Source: Gammaproteobacteria bacterium RIFCSPHIGHO2_12_FULL_63_22 (GTDB lineage: Bacteria > Pseudomonadota > Gammaproteobacteria > Xanthomonadales > Xanthomonadaceae). Taken from it: a stretch of DNA of 46,258 bases. This document shows positions 13,189 through 21,155 of the stretch, piece after piece. The notes below the pieces were generated by a model. That model was not told where the DNA came from. It ran no database searches and worked only from the letters and a program-made list of their open reading frames with translations. The DNA is taken from positions 5,097 to 51,354 of the forward strand of contig MGYJ01000047.1 of the NCBI GenBank assembly GCA_001801685.1, read 5' to 3'. Every line of letters begins with the position of its first letter. Positions within the stretch are counted from its first letter, which is position 1. A program made the translations under genes and the position numbers.

Positions 13189-13967
13189 TACCGGCCCAGT
13201 GCTGCTTCCAGCAAGTCCTGCAACACGGGCTGCAAGTGCACGGCGCGCGCTTCGTCATAAGCGAAGCTGTCTTCATCCATGTAGTTGAGTTGCGCCAGTT
13301 CCAGTTGCACGGCCTCCACGCGATTGTCCGGGCGACCGTGGTGGCGCGTGATGTAACCGCCCTTGAAGCGGCCATTGCTGACCCAGCTGTAGCGCGATTG
13401 CCCGGACAGCACGGCTTCGATTCGTTGCTGGGTTTCGGGAAGGCAACTGGCGCCCGCGGCGGTGCCAAGGTTGAGGTCGGGCAAACGTCCGTCGAACAGG
13501 AAGGGAACCTGCGAGCGGATCGAGTGGCCCTCCCAGAGCAACACGCGACCATGGCGCTCGCGCAGGCGCGCGATTTCATCGGCGAGCGCACGGTGGTACG
13601 GCTGCCAATACGACGCTACCCGTCGGTCTATTTCGGCAGGCGACGGCTCCTGGTCGGGCAGGTAGACGGGGCCGCCCGTGAACTGCACGATCGGACACAG
13701 GCCGGTCGTGTTCTGACCCGGGTACAGCGAGACATCGTCGGGCGGGCGATTCAAGTCCACCACGTAGCGCGAATAACGCGGCACCAGCATCGATGCGCCC
13801 ATCGCCAGCGCGAAATCGTAAAGCCGGCTCACGTGCCAGTCGGTGTCCGGGGCGATCCGGGCCGACGCGACCATGGTCGCCATGAGCGATTCCGGAATTT
13901 CGCTGCCGTCGTGCGGCAGGCTGATCAACAGCGGCGTCGTGCCGCGATGCAGGCGGAAGGTTTCCAT
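13188..13967 (-). CDS. hutG: N-formylglutamate amidohydrolase family protein
   Basis: A 259-residue protein matching the N-formylglutamate deformylase (HutG type) family, which releases formate and glutamate at the end of one histidine-degradation branch. Conserved blocks include ISLPHDGSEIPESL near the N-terminus, DTDWHVSRLYDFA, VVDLNRPPDD, LYPGQNTTGLCP and the metal-site segment LLWEGHSIRS. The ATG at 13967 fits the family start, though the frame is open upstream. No other hut genes (hutH, hutU, hutI) are nearby; the gene follows an amino-acid flavoprotein by 14 nt, so the physiological substrate could be another N-formyl or N-acyl amino acid. The symbol is given by family. Confidence 0.85.
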   Translation of the reverse strand: METFRLHRGTTPLLISLPHDGSEIPESLMATMVASARIAPDTDWHVSRLYDFALAMGASMLVPRYSRYVVDLNRPPDDVSLYPGQNTTGLCPIVQFTGGPVYLPDQEPSPAEIDRRVASYWQPYHRALADEIARLRERHGRVLLWEGHSIRSQVPFLFDGRLPDLNLGTAAGASCLPETQQRIEAVLSGQSRYSWVSNGRFKGGYITRHHGRPDNRVEAVQLELAQLNYMDEDSFAYDEARAVHLQPVLQDLLEAALGR

Positions 13968-13981
13968 GGCGCCGATTCTAC

Positions 13982-15244
13982 TCAGGCAAATCGGCTTGCG
14001 CGGTACGGATAAGGATCGATGCAGGGCTCGCGACCCGTCATAAGGTCTGCGACCAGCCTGCCCGTGGCGGCGCTCATGCCCATACCCATCATTCCATGGC
14101 CGGTGGCGAGCCAGAGGCCGTCGTGTTTCGGTGCCCGTCCGATCAGGGGCAGGTCGTCGTAGGTCATCGGCCGCCAGCCGAACCACTGTTCGCGCCGTTC
14201 CGGGCCCACCGGTTCGCGCAGGTAGCGGGCCGCGCCGCGCTCCAGCGCGTCGAGGCGCACGGCATTCAGGCTGTTGTCGTAACCGGAAAACTCCATGGTG
14301 CTGCCCAGCCGGAAGCCACTCTGCCAGGACGTGACGCACACGCTGTGCTCGCGCAATACCAACGGCGCCGAGGGCGCAACGGAGGGCGGCGAATACGTCA
14401 TCGAATAGCCTTTGCCGGGCTGGATCGGCAGGTTCAGACCCACCGAGGTGAGCAGCGACGCCGACCAGGGCCCAAGGGCCGCGAGCACTTCGCGCCCACG
14501 TCGCGCACCTTTCGTAGTGTCCACGCCTTCGATGCGGCCGGCACTGCTGCGGAAGCCTTGCACTTCAACGCCTTCCTCGATCACGCCGCCCAACGACCGC
14601 ACCAGCCGCGCAAGCTCGCTGGTGAATCGTTCGGGTCGCAGTTGCGCGTCACCGGGAAAATGCACGGCGCCGGCGAGGCCGGGAAGCAACGCAGGTTCCG
14701 CAGACGCGAGCGCACTCCCGTCCAGCAGATTCGATTCGATTCCCAGGCTTGCCAGCAAGGGTAAGGTGTCGCGATCAGTGTCGAACGCCTGCTGGGTGGA
14801 ATAAACGTAACGCAGGCCCTGCGCCTGGAATTCACAGTCGAGCGAACGTTGCTCGACCAGCTCGCCGGTCAGTCGACGGGACAACTGCAGCAGTTCGCCC
14901 TTGGCCTCGGCGGTGCGTCGCCAATCGCGGCCGTTGCAGCGCGAAGCGAAGTGGACGAGCCAGGAGGCAAGCGCGAAGTCCGCACGCGGCTTCACGTAGA
15001 ACGGCGCATCCGGCCGCAGCATCGACTTAAGGGCCTTGGCGATGGCGCCTGGGCCCGCCAGCGGCAGCGCATGGCTGGGCGTGATGGTGCCGCAGTTGCC
15101 GTGCGAGGTGCCGCTACCGATTTCCTGGCGCTCGAGCAGGTGCACCGAGCGTCCCGCCTGCAGCAGGTTGTACGCGCAGGCCAGGCCAATCACGCCACCA
15201 CCAAGGATCAGGACATCGGGAACGGCTTCGCTCATGCCGCCCAT
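13982..15244 (-). CDS. FAD-dependent oxidoreductase, D-amino-acid dehydrogenase-like
   Basis: A DAO/DadA-superfamily flavoprotein of 420 residues. The Rossmann FAD motif is VLILGGGVIGLACAYNLL close to the N-terminus, followed by SGTSHGNCGTITPSHALPLA, typical of DadA-like enzymes. The C-terminus WFGWRPMTYDDLPLIGRAP and GLWLATGHGMMGMGMSAATG complete the FAD site. D-amino-acid or hydroxyproline-type substrates are plausible; there is no cleavable signal peptide. The start could be ATG 15244 or ATG 15235 (MSEAVPDV). A short hairpin, CCGCCC-ATTGTA-GGGCGG at 15237-15254, covers this start region. It follows a DUF418 gene by 15 nt and precedes hutG by 14 nt, so the genes are probably co-transcribed. 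Confidence 0.87.
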   Translation of the reverse strand: MGGMSEAVPDVLILGGGVIGLACAYNLLQAGRSVHLLERQEIGSGTSHGNCGTITPSHALPLAGPGAIAKALKSMLRPDAPFYVKPRADFALASWLVHFASRCNGRDWRRTAEAKGELLQLSRRLTGELVEQRSLDCEFQAQGLRYVYSTQQAFDTDRDTLPLLASLGIESNLLDGSALASAEPALLPGLAGAVHFPGDAQLRPERFTSELARLVRSLGGVIEEGVEVQGFRSSAGRIEGVDTTKGARRGREVLAALGPWSASLLTSVGLNLPIQPGKGYSMTYSPPSVAPSAPLVLREHSVCVTSWQSGFRLGSTMEFSGYDNSLNAVRLDALERGAARYLREPVGPERREQWFGWRPMTYDDLPLIGRAPKHDGLWLATGHGMMGMGMSAATGRLVADLMTGREPCIDPYPYRASRFA

Positions 15245-15259
15245 TGTAGGGCGGGATGG

Positions 15260-16888
15260 TCAGGCAGTCGCCGTGCTGGACGCCGCCTCTGAACTTTCGC
15301 CACGACGCAGCGGCGGGACGTGCCAGTAGGTGATGGCGCGCCAGATCCATTCCAGCGGGCCATAGCGGAACCGCGACAACCACCACCAGCTGACCACCAT
15401 CTGCACGGCGAACACGACCGCCACGAACACGACCTGCCCGGCCCGCGGCACGTGCCCCCAATAACCCAGGCCGTAGCCGGAGAAGAACCACATGCCGATG
15501 GCGTTTGCAGTGATGTAGTTGGTCAGTGCCATCTGGCCCGCGTAACGCAGCGGCGACAGCAGCTTCTTGCCCAGGGGCGTGTAGAGGAAGCAGATCAGCA
15601 GGGCAACGTAACCGATGCTCTGCGGCATCATTCCCCACTGGAACAGGGCCTGCGCCAGGCGGGGGGCTGTCTTGTCCCAATCAGCATTCAGGAAGCTGCT
15701 GGTGAGGGAGACCGAGGCGAGAGTCATCAGCAATCCGATAGGCAGCGCGGTGATCGCGAGCTTGCGGAACAAGGGCAAGTGTTCCTTGATGTTGCCGATC
15801 ACGCCGGATCGGACGAACCAGAATCCGATCAGGAACATCGGCAAGGCCAGGAAGCTCAGGCCGCCGGCAAACGGCAGGTCTTCCATGTATTCCTTCGTAC
15901 GGTAGACGATGGATTCGTAGTAGCTGCCCTTGGTGTAGAGCGCGACTTCTTCCGCGCGCTTCTTCTCGCGCTTCGCCTTGTTTTCCGCGCGTTGCTTGGC
16001 TTGCTCCTTCTGCTTTTCGGCCTCGGTCTTGGGCTTGGACTTGTCCGGCTTCGTATCTGCTGCCTTCGGATCTGCTGCTTTCGAATCGGCTGCCTTGGCC
16101 GTTTCGGCCTTGGCGGGCGCAGCCGCGGTGTCTTGCTTGCTCGCTGCCTGCGTCTGGCTCGCTGCCTGGGTCTGGGCCGCCGCCTCCTTCTTTGCGTCCT
16201 TGGGCATCAGCGCGCTGACAGCCGCAACGGTCAACATGATGGCGAAGGGCAGCGAGTACAGGACAACGCCCCACTTCCAGTATCGCGATACCGGCCCGCG
16301 ATTCACGAAAAAGGTCACCAGCAAGGTAACGGCCAGCAACATCGAGTGCATGGCGAACGGGCCGACCGAATCTTCACCCGCAGTGAGGAAGACGGCCGCG
16401 CCGGTGGCGACAAAGGAAAGCAGCAGCGCGAGACTGGTCCGCCAGCTGTTGGTGGTGATCAACAGGAGGAATATCGCAGTCAGCGCGTAGTTGTGCAGGA
16501 TGTCGCCCGTCCAGACCAGAACGTAGTGCGCTGAACCGAACAGGAAAAGGCCGAGGATGCGTCGGACATAGGGAATGACGAAGCCGCGATCGGCGCTTTG
16601 AGCACGGCCCAGCATGACCGCGAAACCCATGCCGAACAGCAGCGAGAACATGGTCCAGAACTTGCCTTGCACGAAGGTATAGATCAGCCAGCTCGCGGCA
16701 TAGTTGATGCCGGTTTGTTTCAGGTCGACACCGGTGCCGAGTTCCGAGATGGGGCGGCTGAACCACTCCACGTTCATCAGGAATATGCCGACCAGCGCGA
16801 ATCCGCGGACGATGTCGAGCGCGTGGATGCGCTCGCTGGCTGCGATTGGGCTGGACAACCCAGGGCTTGTCGAATCGTCAGAATTCAT
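15260..16888 (-). CDS. DUF418 membrane protein (YeiB-like) with Lys/Ala-rich insertion
   Basis: A 542-residue polytopic membrane protein. It opens with ALDIVRGFALVGIFLMNVEW and ends in the DUF418 block ALTNYITANAIGMWFF...PLEWIWRAITYW. It is a tandem paralogue of the gene at 16905-18491 (shared FVQGKFWTMFSLLFGMGFAV). The main difference is a low-complexity loop, about residues 230-315, rich in Ala, Lys, Gln and Glu (QTQAAS and KAAD repeats, then KQKEQAKQRAENKAKREKKR), replacing a shorter charged segment in the paralogue. DUF418 proteins have no settled function; roles as transporters or membrane acyltransferase-like proteins are only suggestions. The ATG at 16888 follows the previous stop by 16 nt, with GGGGAG just upstream. 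Confidence 0.87.
   Translation of the reverse strand: MNSDDSTSPGLSSPIAASERIHALDIVRGFALVGIFLMNVEWFSRPISELGTGVDLKQTGINYAASWLIYTFVQGKFWTMFSLLFGMGFAVMLGRAQSADRGFVIPYVRRILGLFLFGSAHYVLVWTGDILHNYALTAIFLLLITTNSWRTSLALLLSFVATGAAVFLTAGEDSVGPFAMHSMLLAVTLLVTFFVNRGPVSRYWKWGVVLYSLPFAIMLTVAAVSALMPKDAKKEAAAQTQAASQTQAASKQDTAAAPAKAETAKAADSKAADPKAADTKPDKSKPKTEAEKQKEQAKQRAENKAKREKKRAEEVALYTKGSYYESIVYRTKEYMEDLPFAGGLSFLALPMFLIGFWFVRSGVIGNIKEHLPLFRKLAITALPIGLLMTLASVSLTSSFLNADWDKTAPRLAQALFQWGMMPQSIGYVALLICFLYTPLGKKLLSPLRYAGQMALTNYITANAIGMWFFSGYGLGYWGHVPRAGQVVFVAVVFAVQMVVSWWWLSRFRYGPLEWIWRAITYWHVPPLRRGESSEAASSTATA
16055..16099. repeat. Three 15-nt tandem repeats in the DUF418 gene
   Basis: ATCTGCTGCCTTCGG, ATCTGCTGCTTTCGA and ATCGGCTGCCTTGGC follow one another without spacing. 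On the coding (minus) strand they encode the KAADS/KAADP/KAADT series in the low-complexity loop. Because the unit is a multiple of three, copy-number change would keep the frame. Confidence 0.8.
16139..16174. repeat. Two 18-nt tandem repeats in the DUF418 gene
   Basis: GCTCGCTGCCTGCGTCTG (16139-16156) and GCTCGCTGCCTGGGTCTG (16157-16174) differ at one base. They encode the duplicated QTQAAS unit of the same low-complexity loop. Confidence 0.8.
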
Positions 16889-16904
16889 TGCCTGATCTCC
16901 CCGA

Positions 16905-18491
16905 TCATGCGTGTGCAGTTGCGGCAACTTGCGGCTGCGCCTCGCGGCGCATCGGCGGCAGCTGCCAATAAGTGATGGCGCGCCACAGCCATTCCATTGG
17001 GCCATAAAGGAAATACGAGAGCCACAACTTGCTGAACAAAAGTTGCAAGCCGAACACGACTGCCACGAACAACACCTGCCCTGCGCGCGAGACCTGGCCG
17101 AAATGGCCCAGCCCGTAACCGAAGAAATACAGGCCGGCGACCAGCGAAGCGCCGAGGTAATTGGTCAGCGCCATGCGCCCCGCATGCCGCAGCGGCGACA
17201 GCAAGCGCGCGCCCCATTGGCTGGACATCAGCAACACCAGCCCGCTCACGTAACCCAGGCACAGGGGCAGTGCGCCCAGTTCGAACAACAGGCGCGACAG
17301 GATCACAGTCGGTTCGCGACCGTGGCCCGGCACATAGCTGGAATGCAGGCCGACGCTGGCGAGCGTCAACAACAACCCGGCTGGTAGCGTCCATGAGGCC
17401 AGGCGTCGGAATACCGGAAGATTTTCCCGGATATTGGTCATTACGCCTGAGCGAACGAACCAGAATCCGATCAGGAACAGGGAAAGAGCCAGGAGTCCGC
17501 CTTCGGCCATCTTCGGAAGTTCTTCCGAATATTCCTTCGCGCGATGGCGAACCGCGTCCATGTAGGTACCGGTCGTGTACAGCTTCTTTTCCGCTGCGAT
17601 TTCTTCCGCGCGCTTGACCAGCCGCTCGTCCCGTTGCTTCTGCTGCTCGACCGTAACATTGGGCTTCATCGACGGAACGGTGAGCGTGCCCACCAGGTAT
17701 CCCAGGCCCAGCACCAGCGGGAGCAGATAGATCGCCACGCCGAATTTGTAGAAGCGGGAAATCGGGCCGCGATTGAGGAAGTAGATGAAGATGGCCAGCA
17801 AGCCCATCACGCCGGCATTGACCGCCATGCTTTCAGACGTCGGGCCCAGCGCCACCACCGCAGCGATCGCCGCCAGCAGCATTCCCAGCAGCTTGTACCA
17901 GCGATCTATCTGAGTGCGGAACACCAGCACGCCGGCAAGGGCGGCGAGCACGAGGAAGGCCCCGGTGGTCCACCAGGAATGCGAACCCGACGCGAAACCG
18001 GTGGCCGCAACGGAAAGCAGGATCGCGAACCAGGCCTTCCAGCCCCGCGTCACGATCAGCAACAAGGCCAGCGCGGTCACTGCATAGTTGTGCAGGATGT
18101 CACCGGTCCAGAGCATCACGAAATGCGCGCTGCCGAACAGGAACAGGCCGACGATGCGGCGCAGGTACGGCGTGACGAAGGCGCGCTGGTTGTCTTCCGA
18201 CCGGGTCAGCATCACCGCGAAGCCCATGCCGAACAACAGCGAGAACATCGTCCAGAACTTGCCCTGCACGAAGGTATAGATGAACCAGCTGGCCGCGTAG
18301 CTCAGTCCGGTCTGGGTCACGTCCACGCCGGTGCCCAGCTCCGCAATCGGGCGGGTGAACCACTCGACGTTCATCAGGAAGATGCCGACCAGCGCGACGC
18401 CGCGGATGACGTCCAGCGCCTCGATGCGCTCGCGCACCGTGATGGGCGCCAGTGCGCGCGGGGCGGCTGGGTCTTGCGAGTCCTGCGTCAT
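16905..18491 (-). CDS. DUF418 membrane protein (YeiB-like), first of a tandem pair
   Basis: A 528-residue polytopic protein with the DUF418 features VRERIEALDVIRGVALVGIF at the N-terminus and ALTNYLGASLVAGLYFFGYG plus GPMEWLWRAITYWQLPP at the C-terminus. Many hydrophobic segments indicate an inner-membrane protein with around ten or more spans. A short charged loop (VTVEQQKQRDERLVKRAEEI) takes the place of the long insertion in the downstream paralogue. A leading MTQDSQDPAAPRALAPIT tail precedes the first span. Upstream are a GGGGA Shine-Dalgarno and, at 18594-18613, a perfect inverted repeat that may be an operator. It appears to head an operon with the second DUF418 gene, the flavoprotein and hutG. 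Molecular function unknown. Confidence 0.87.
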   Translation of the reverse strand: MTQDSQDPAAPRALAPITVRERIEALDVIRGVALVGIFLMNVEWFTRPIAELGTGVDVTQTGLSYAASWFIYTFVQGKFWTMFSLLFGMGFAVMLTRSEDNQRAFVTPYLRRIVGLFLFGSAHFVMLWTGDILHNYAVTALALLLIVTRGWKAWFAILLSVAATGFASGSHSWWTTGAFLVLAALAGVLVFRTQIDRWYKLLGMLLAAIAAVVALGPTSESMAVNAGVMGLLAIFIYFLNRGPISRFYKFGVAIYLLPLVLGLGYLVGTLTVPSMKPNVTVEQQKQRDERLVKRAEEIAAEKKLYTTGTYMDAVRHRAKEYSEELPKMAEGGLLALSLFLIGFWFVRSGVMTNIRENLPVFRRLASWTLPAGLLLTLASVGLHSSYVPGHGREPTVILSRLLFELGALPLCLGYVSGLVLLMSSQWGARLLSPLRHAGRMALTNYLGASLVAGLYFFGYGLGHFGQVSRAGQVLFVAVVFGLQLLFSKLWLSYFLYGPMEWLWRAITYWQLPPMRREAQPQVAATAHA

Positions 18492-18593
18492 GTGTTTCCC
18501 CTGTGATGACGCCGTGAATTAGGCGCCAGGCCCCGGGTGGGCACCATGTGTCATAGGTCCCTCCCCCCACAGGCACAGGCGTCGTCAGGGGTA

Positions 18594-18613
18594 TTGTGAC
18601 GCAGTCCTCACAA
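18594..18613. promoter_or_regulatory. Inverted repeat upstream of the DUF418 operon
   Basis: TTGTGA-N8-TCACAA is a perfect 6-bp inverted repeat about 105-120 nt upstream of the first DUF418 start codon. The half-sites are those of CRP/Clp sites (TGTGA...TCACA), but the spacer is 8 nt rather than the canonical 6, so the factor is uncertain. There is no T-run that would make it an intrinsic terminator for slyD. Confidence 0.4.
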
Positions 18614-18634
18614 AAATGAACAGGGCGCGATCAC

Positions 18635-19114
18635 TCAGTGCTGGTGGCCGCCGTCGCCGTGCACGTGCTTGTGGCTGATTTCTTCGGGACTGGCTTCGCG
18701 CACGTCCAGGATCTCGACGTCGAAGCTGAGCGTCTTGCCAGCCATCGGGTGGTTCAGGTCGACATCCACCACGCTGATACCAACCTTCTTCACCGTCATG
18801 GCGCGCTGGCCCTGGGCGGTGGGCAACACGACCTGCATGCCGGGCGCCAGCTTGGCGCCCTTGAAGTGCTTGCGCGGAACCCGCTGTTCCATACCCTCGC
18901 GACGCTCGCCGTAAGCTTCCGCCGGGCTGATCGTCACTTCGAAGGTTTCACCGGCTTCGCGACCCTTCATGGCCGACTCCAGCCCGGCAATGATGTTGCC
19001 ATGGCCGATCAGCACGCTGAGCGGCTCGATCTGGCGCGAGGATTCGATCTGGCCCTGGCCGGGCTCGGACACGGTGTAGTGGAAGCGGACGACGCTGTTC
19101 TCTTCGATCTTCAT
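18635..19114 (-). CDS. slyD: FKBP-type peptidyl-prolyl isomerase, SlyD-like
   Basis: A 159-residue SlyD-type chaperone and prolyl isomerase. The N-terminal FKBP part is MKIEENSVVRFHYTVSEPGQ with IGHGNIIAGLESAMKG; the insert-in-flap chaperone segment and the closing VDLNHPMAGKTLSFDVEIL follow. The C-terminus ends HKHVHGDGGHQH, a short His-rich, metal-binding tail, less Cys/His-rich than that of E. coli SlyD. The ATG at 19114 is the family start, although the frame is open for another 20 codons upstream. It is divergent from the NlpC/P60 lipoprotein gene with only 32 nt between start codons. Confidence 0.93.
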   Translation of the reverse strand: MKIEENSVVRFHYTVSEPGQGQIESSRQIEPLSVLIGHGNIIAGLESAMKGREAGETFEVTISPAEAYGERREGMEQRVPRKHFKGAKLAPGMQVVLPTAQGQRAMTVKKVGISVVDVDLNHPMAGKTLSFDVEILDVREASPEEISHKHVHGDGGHQH

Positions 19115-19146
19115 TTGGTATCCACGATGGGGCAAACTCGCCCGTG

Positions 19147-19701
19147 ATGACAGGCGCGCATTATCCGCAGGCAAGGGGCCGTGCGCCAGTTCGGCGTCTT
19201 GGGGGGCGCTTGCTGCCCCTGATCCCCTTGCTGGCGGTCCTGGCCGCCTGCGCCTCCTCTCCCGGCCAACCGGGTGATCCCGGTTCGCGATCCGCCCGCA
19301 GCTATGGCCAGGCGACCGCGGACAGCCGACGCGCGAATGAAGTCCTGGTTCGCGCGATCAGCCTGGTCGGCACGCCCTACCGCTACGGCGGCAACACGCC
19401 CGCAGGCGGGTTCGACTGCAGCGGACTGGTGGGCTACGTGTTCCTGGATGCGGCGGGTTTGCGCTTGCCGCGCAGCACGTCGGAATTGATGGATTTGAAA
19501 TCGAGGCGGATCGCGCGAGACAAGCTGCAGCCTGGCGACCTGGTGCTGTTCACGCCGGCCAGTGGCGGGCATGTCGGCATCTACGTCGGCGAAGGCCGCT
19601 TCGTGCATGCGCCCAGCAGCGGCGGCACGGTTCGCATGGACAAGCTCGACGCCCCCTATTGGGCGCGAGCATATTCGGGGGCGAAGCGCGTCCTGGACTG
19701 A
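19147..19701 (+). CDS. NlpC/P60 family lipoprotein (predicted peptidoglycan endopeptidase)
   Basis: About 184 residues, with a basic N-terminus (RGRAPVRRLGGR), a hydrophobic stretch and a lipobox ending LAVLAAC (Cys35 from the ATG), so it is a predicted lipoprotein. The NlpC/P60 domain has the catalytic Cys in GGFDCSGLVGYVF, the first His in GGHVGIYVG and a third polar residue in FVHAPSSGG. These enzymes cut D-Glu-mDAP bonds in peptidoglycan stem peptides (Spr/MepS type). ATG at 19147 is chosen; a GTG lies directly before it at 19144. The stop is 30 nt from the convergent M16 gene. Confidence 0.92.
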   Translation: MTGAHYPQARGRAPVRRLGGRLLPLIPLLAVLAACASSPGQPGDPGSRSARSYGQATADSRRANEVLVRAISLVGTPYRYGGNTPAGGFDCSGLVGYVFLDAAGLRLPRSTSELMDLKSRRIARDKLQPGDLVLFTPASGGHVGIYVGEGRFVHAPSSGGTVRMDKLDAPYWARAYSGAKRVLD

Positions 19702-19731
19702 GCGACGCGCTGCCCGCGCTTGACGACGGGA

Positions 19732-21144
19732 TTACTTCGCCGAAACGGTGAAGTCGCCGTATTCCTTCAACTGCTCGGTGATGGCGGCCTGGTCACCGAC
19801 CACGATGATGGATTGCGATTCGGGCGAGAAATATTTCTTGCCCATGTCGCGCACCTGCTCGGCGCTTACCTTCTGGATCATCGGCACGAACTGGCCCAGG
19901 AAATCCGACGGCAGGCCGATCAGCCAGTTGTTGGCGAGCGTGCCCGCGACCGACGCCTGCAACTGGTTGCTGATCAGGTAGCCGCCAGCGACATAGCGCT
20001 TGTTCATGTTGATCTCGTCGTCGGGAACGAGGTCCGTGCCGAAGCGGCGATACTCGTCGAAGTACTCCTTCAACGCCGCACCGGTCACCGCATTGCGCAC
20101 GTCCGCGCCGCCGATGATGGCGCCGCCATTGCGATAGTTGCGCGCGCCCGCGGACGCACCATAGGTGTAGCCCTTGTCTTCGCGCAGGTTCTGGTTGATT
20201 CGGCTGCTGAAGCCACCGCCCAGGATCGTGCCGGCCAGGCGCAGGGGCACGTAGTCGGGCGACGTGGCGGGAATGCCGGGCCGACCCAGGCGCAGCGTCG
20301 ACTGCACGCTGCCGGGGCGTTCCAGCAATACGCGTGCCGGCTTGGCCGACGATGCCGCCGCAGGCGTTTCCGCCAGCGCCGCGCCTGCCGACGTCCAGTT
20401 GCCGAAAGCAGCTTCGGCCATCTTCATGGCCTGGGCTTCGTTGATGCGACCGGTGATCACCAGCAAGGCGCGATCAGGGCGGAAGCGCTTTGCGTGCTCG
20501 GCCTTCAGCAGTTCGGCCGTGATCGAGGTGATCGAATCGCTGGTCGGCTGCGTGTGGCCGTAGGGATGGTCGCCGTAAACCGACTGCGCGATGGCGCGCT
20601 CGGCGCGAAACGCGGGCGTGGCTTCGGCGGCCTTCAGCGCCTGCAATGAATTGGCCTTGGCCAACTGCACTTCGTTGGCCGGGAACGAGGGCTGCTGCGC
20701 GATTTCCGCGAGCAACTCCATCATCGGCCCGGCATTGGATGCCAACGCATTGGCCGACATCGAAATGCCGTCGAAGCCAGCGCCTGCACCCACCGATCCG
20801 CCGAGCGATTGCGCGGTTTCGGCGATGGCGCGCGAATCACGCTTCTGCGTGCCTTCGCTCAACAGTCCTGCCAGCAAGCTGGCAAAACCCGGATGCGTGG
20901 CATCGTCGGCAGCAAGACCGGCACCGCGCATGGCCAGCACGAAATCGACGCGCGGCAATCCGTTGCGCGGCACGACCCAGACTTCCATGCCGTTGGCGAG
21001 TTTCTTCTTGGCGATCTGCGGCACCGGAATCGGCTTGTCCTGCCCATAGGCAGGCAGGTCGGCCGGAAGCTTCGCATTTGCGCCGGCGTAGGCAGTGGTG
21101 GATGTCGCGAGCGAGATCGCGATGGCCAGCATCAGTTTGTTCAT
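19732..21144 (-). CDS. Exported M16 family protein lacking the zinc motif (non-catalytic partner)
   Basis: A 470-residue M16 (pitrilysin-type) protein with a signal peptide (MNKLMLAIAISLATSTTAYA). Where an active M16 enzyme has HXXEH, it has THPGFASLLAGLLSEGT, with no second His or Glu, so it should not bind zinc. The later LGRPGIPATSPDYVPLRLAG and NQNLREDKGYTYGASAGARN are the conserved R/Y-containing C-lobe motifs of the non-catalytic subunit. It is the second gene of a pair and is expected to form a heterodimer with the zinc-bearing partner. The ATG at 21144 is preceded by GAGGA at 8 nt; an alternative ATG at 21159 overlaps the upstream stop. Confidence 0.92.
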   Translation of the reverse strand: MNKLMLAIAISLATSTTAYAGANAKLPADLPAYGQDKPIPVPQIAKKKLANGMEVWVVPRNGLPRVDFVLAMRGAGLAADDATHPGFASLLAGLLSEGTQKRDSRAIAETAQSLGGSVGAGAGFDGISMSANALASNAGPMMELLAEIAQQPSFPANEVQLAKANSLQALKAAEATPAFRAERAIAQSVYGDHPYGHTQPTSDSITSITAELLKAEHAKRFRPDRALLVITGRINEAQAMKMAEAAFGNWTSAGAALAETPAAASSAKPARVLLERPGSVQSTLRLGRPGIPATSPDYVPLRLAGTILGGGFSSRINQNLREDKGYTYGASAGARNYRNGGAIIGGADVRNAVTGAALKEYFDEYRRFGTDLVPDDEINMNKRYVAGGYLISNQLQASVAGTLANNWLIGLPSDFLGQFVPMIQKVSAEQVRDMGKKYFSPESQSIIVVGDQAAITEQLKEYGDFTVSAK

Positions 21145-21155
21145 CGATGCGATCC

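Noticed and set aside
13188-13967. Part of a histidine-utilisation operon
   Set aside because: No hutH, hutU, hutI or hutC gene is in the flanking sequence; the neighbours are a flavoprotein and DUF418 genes.
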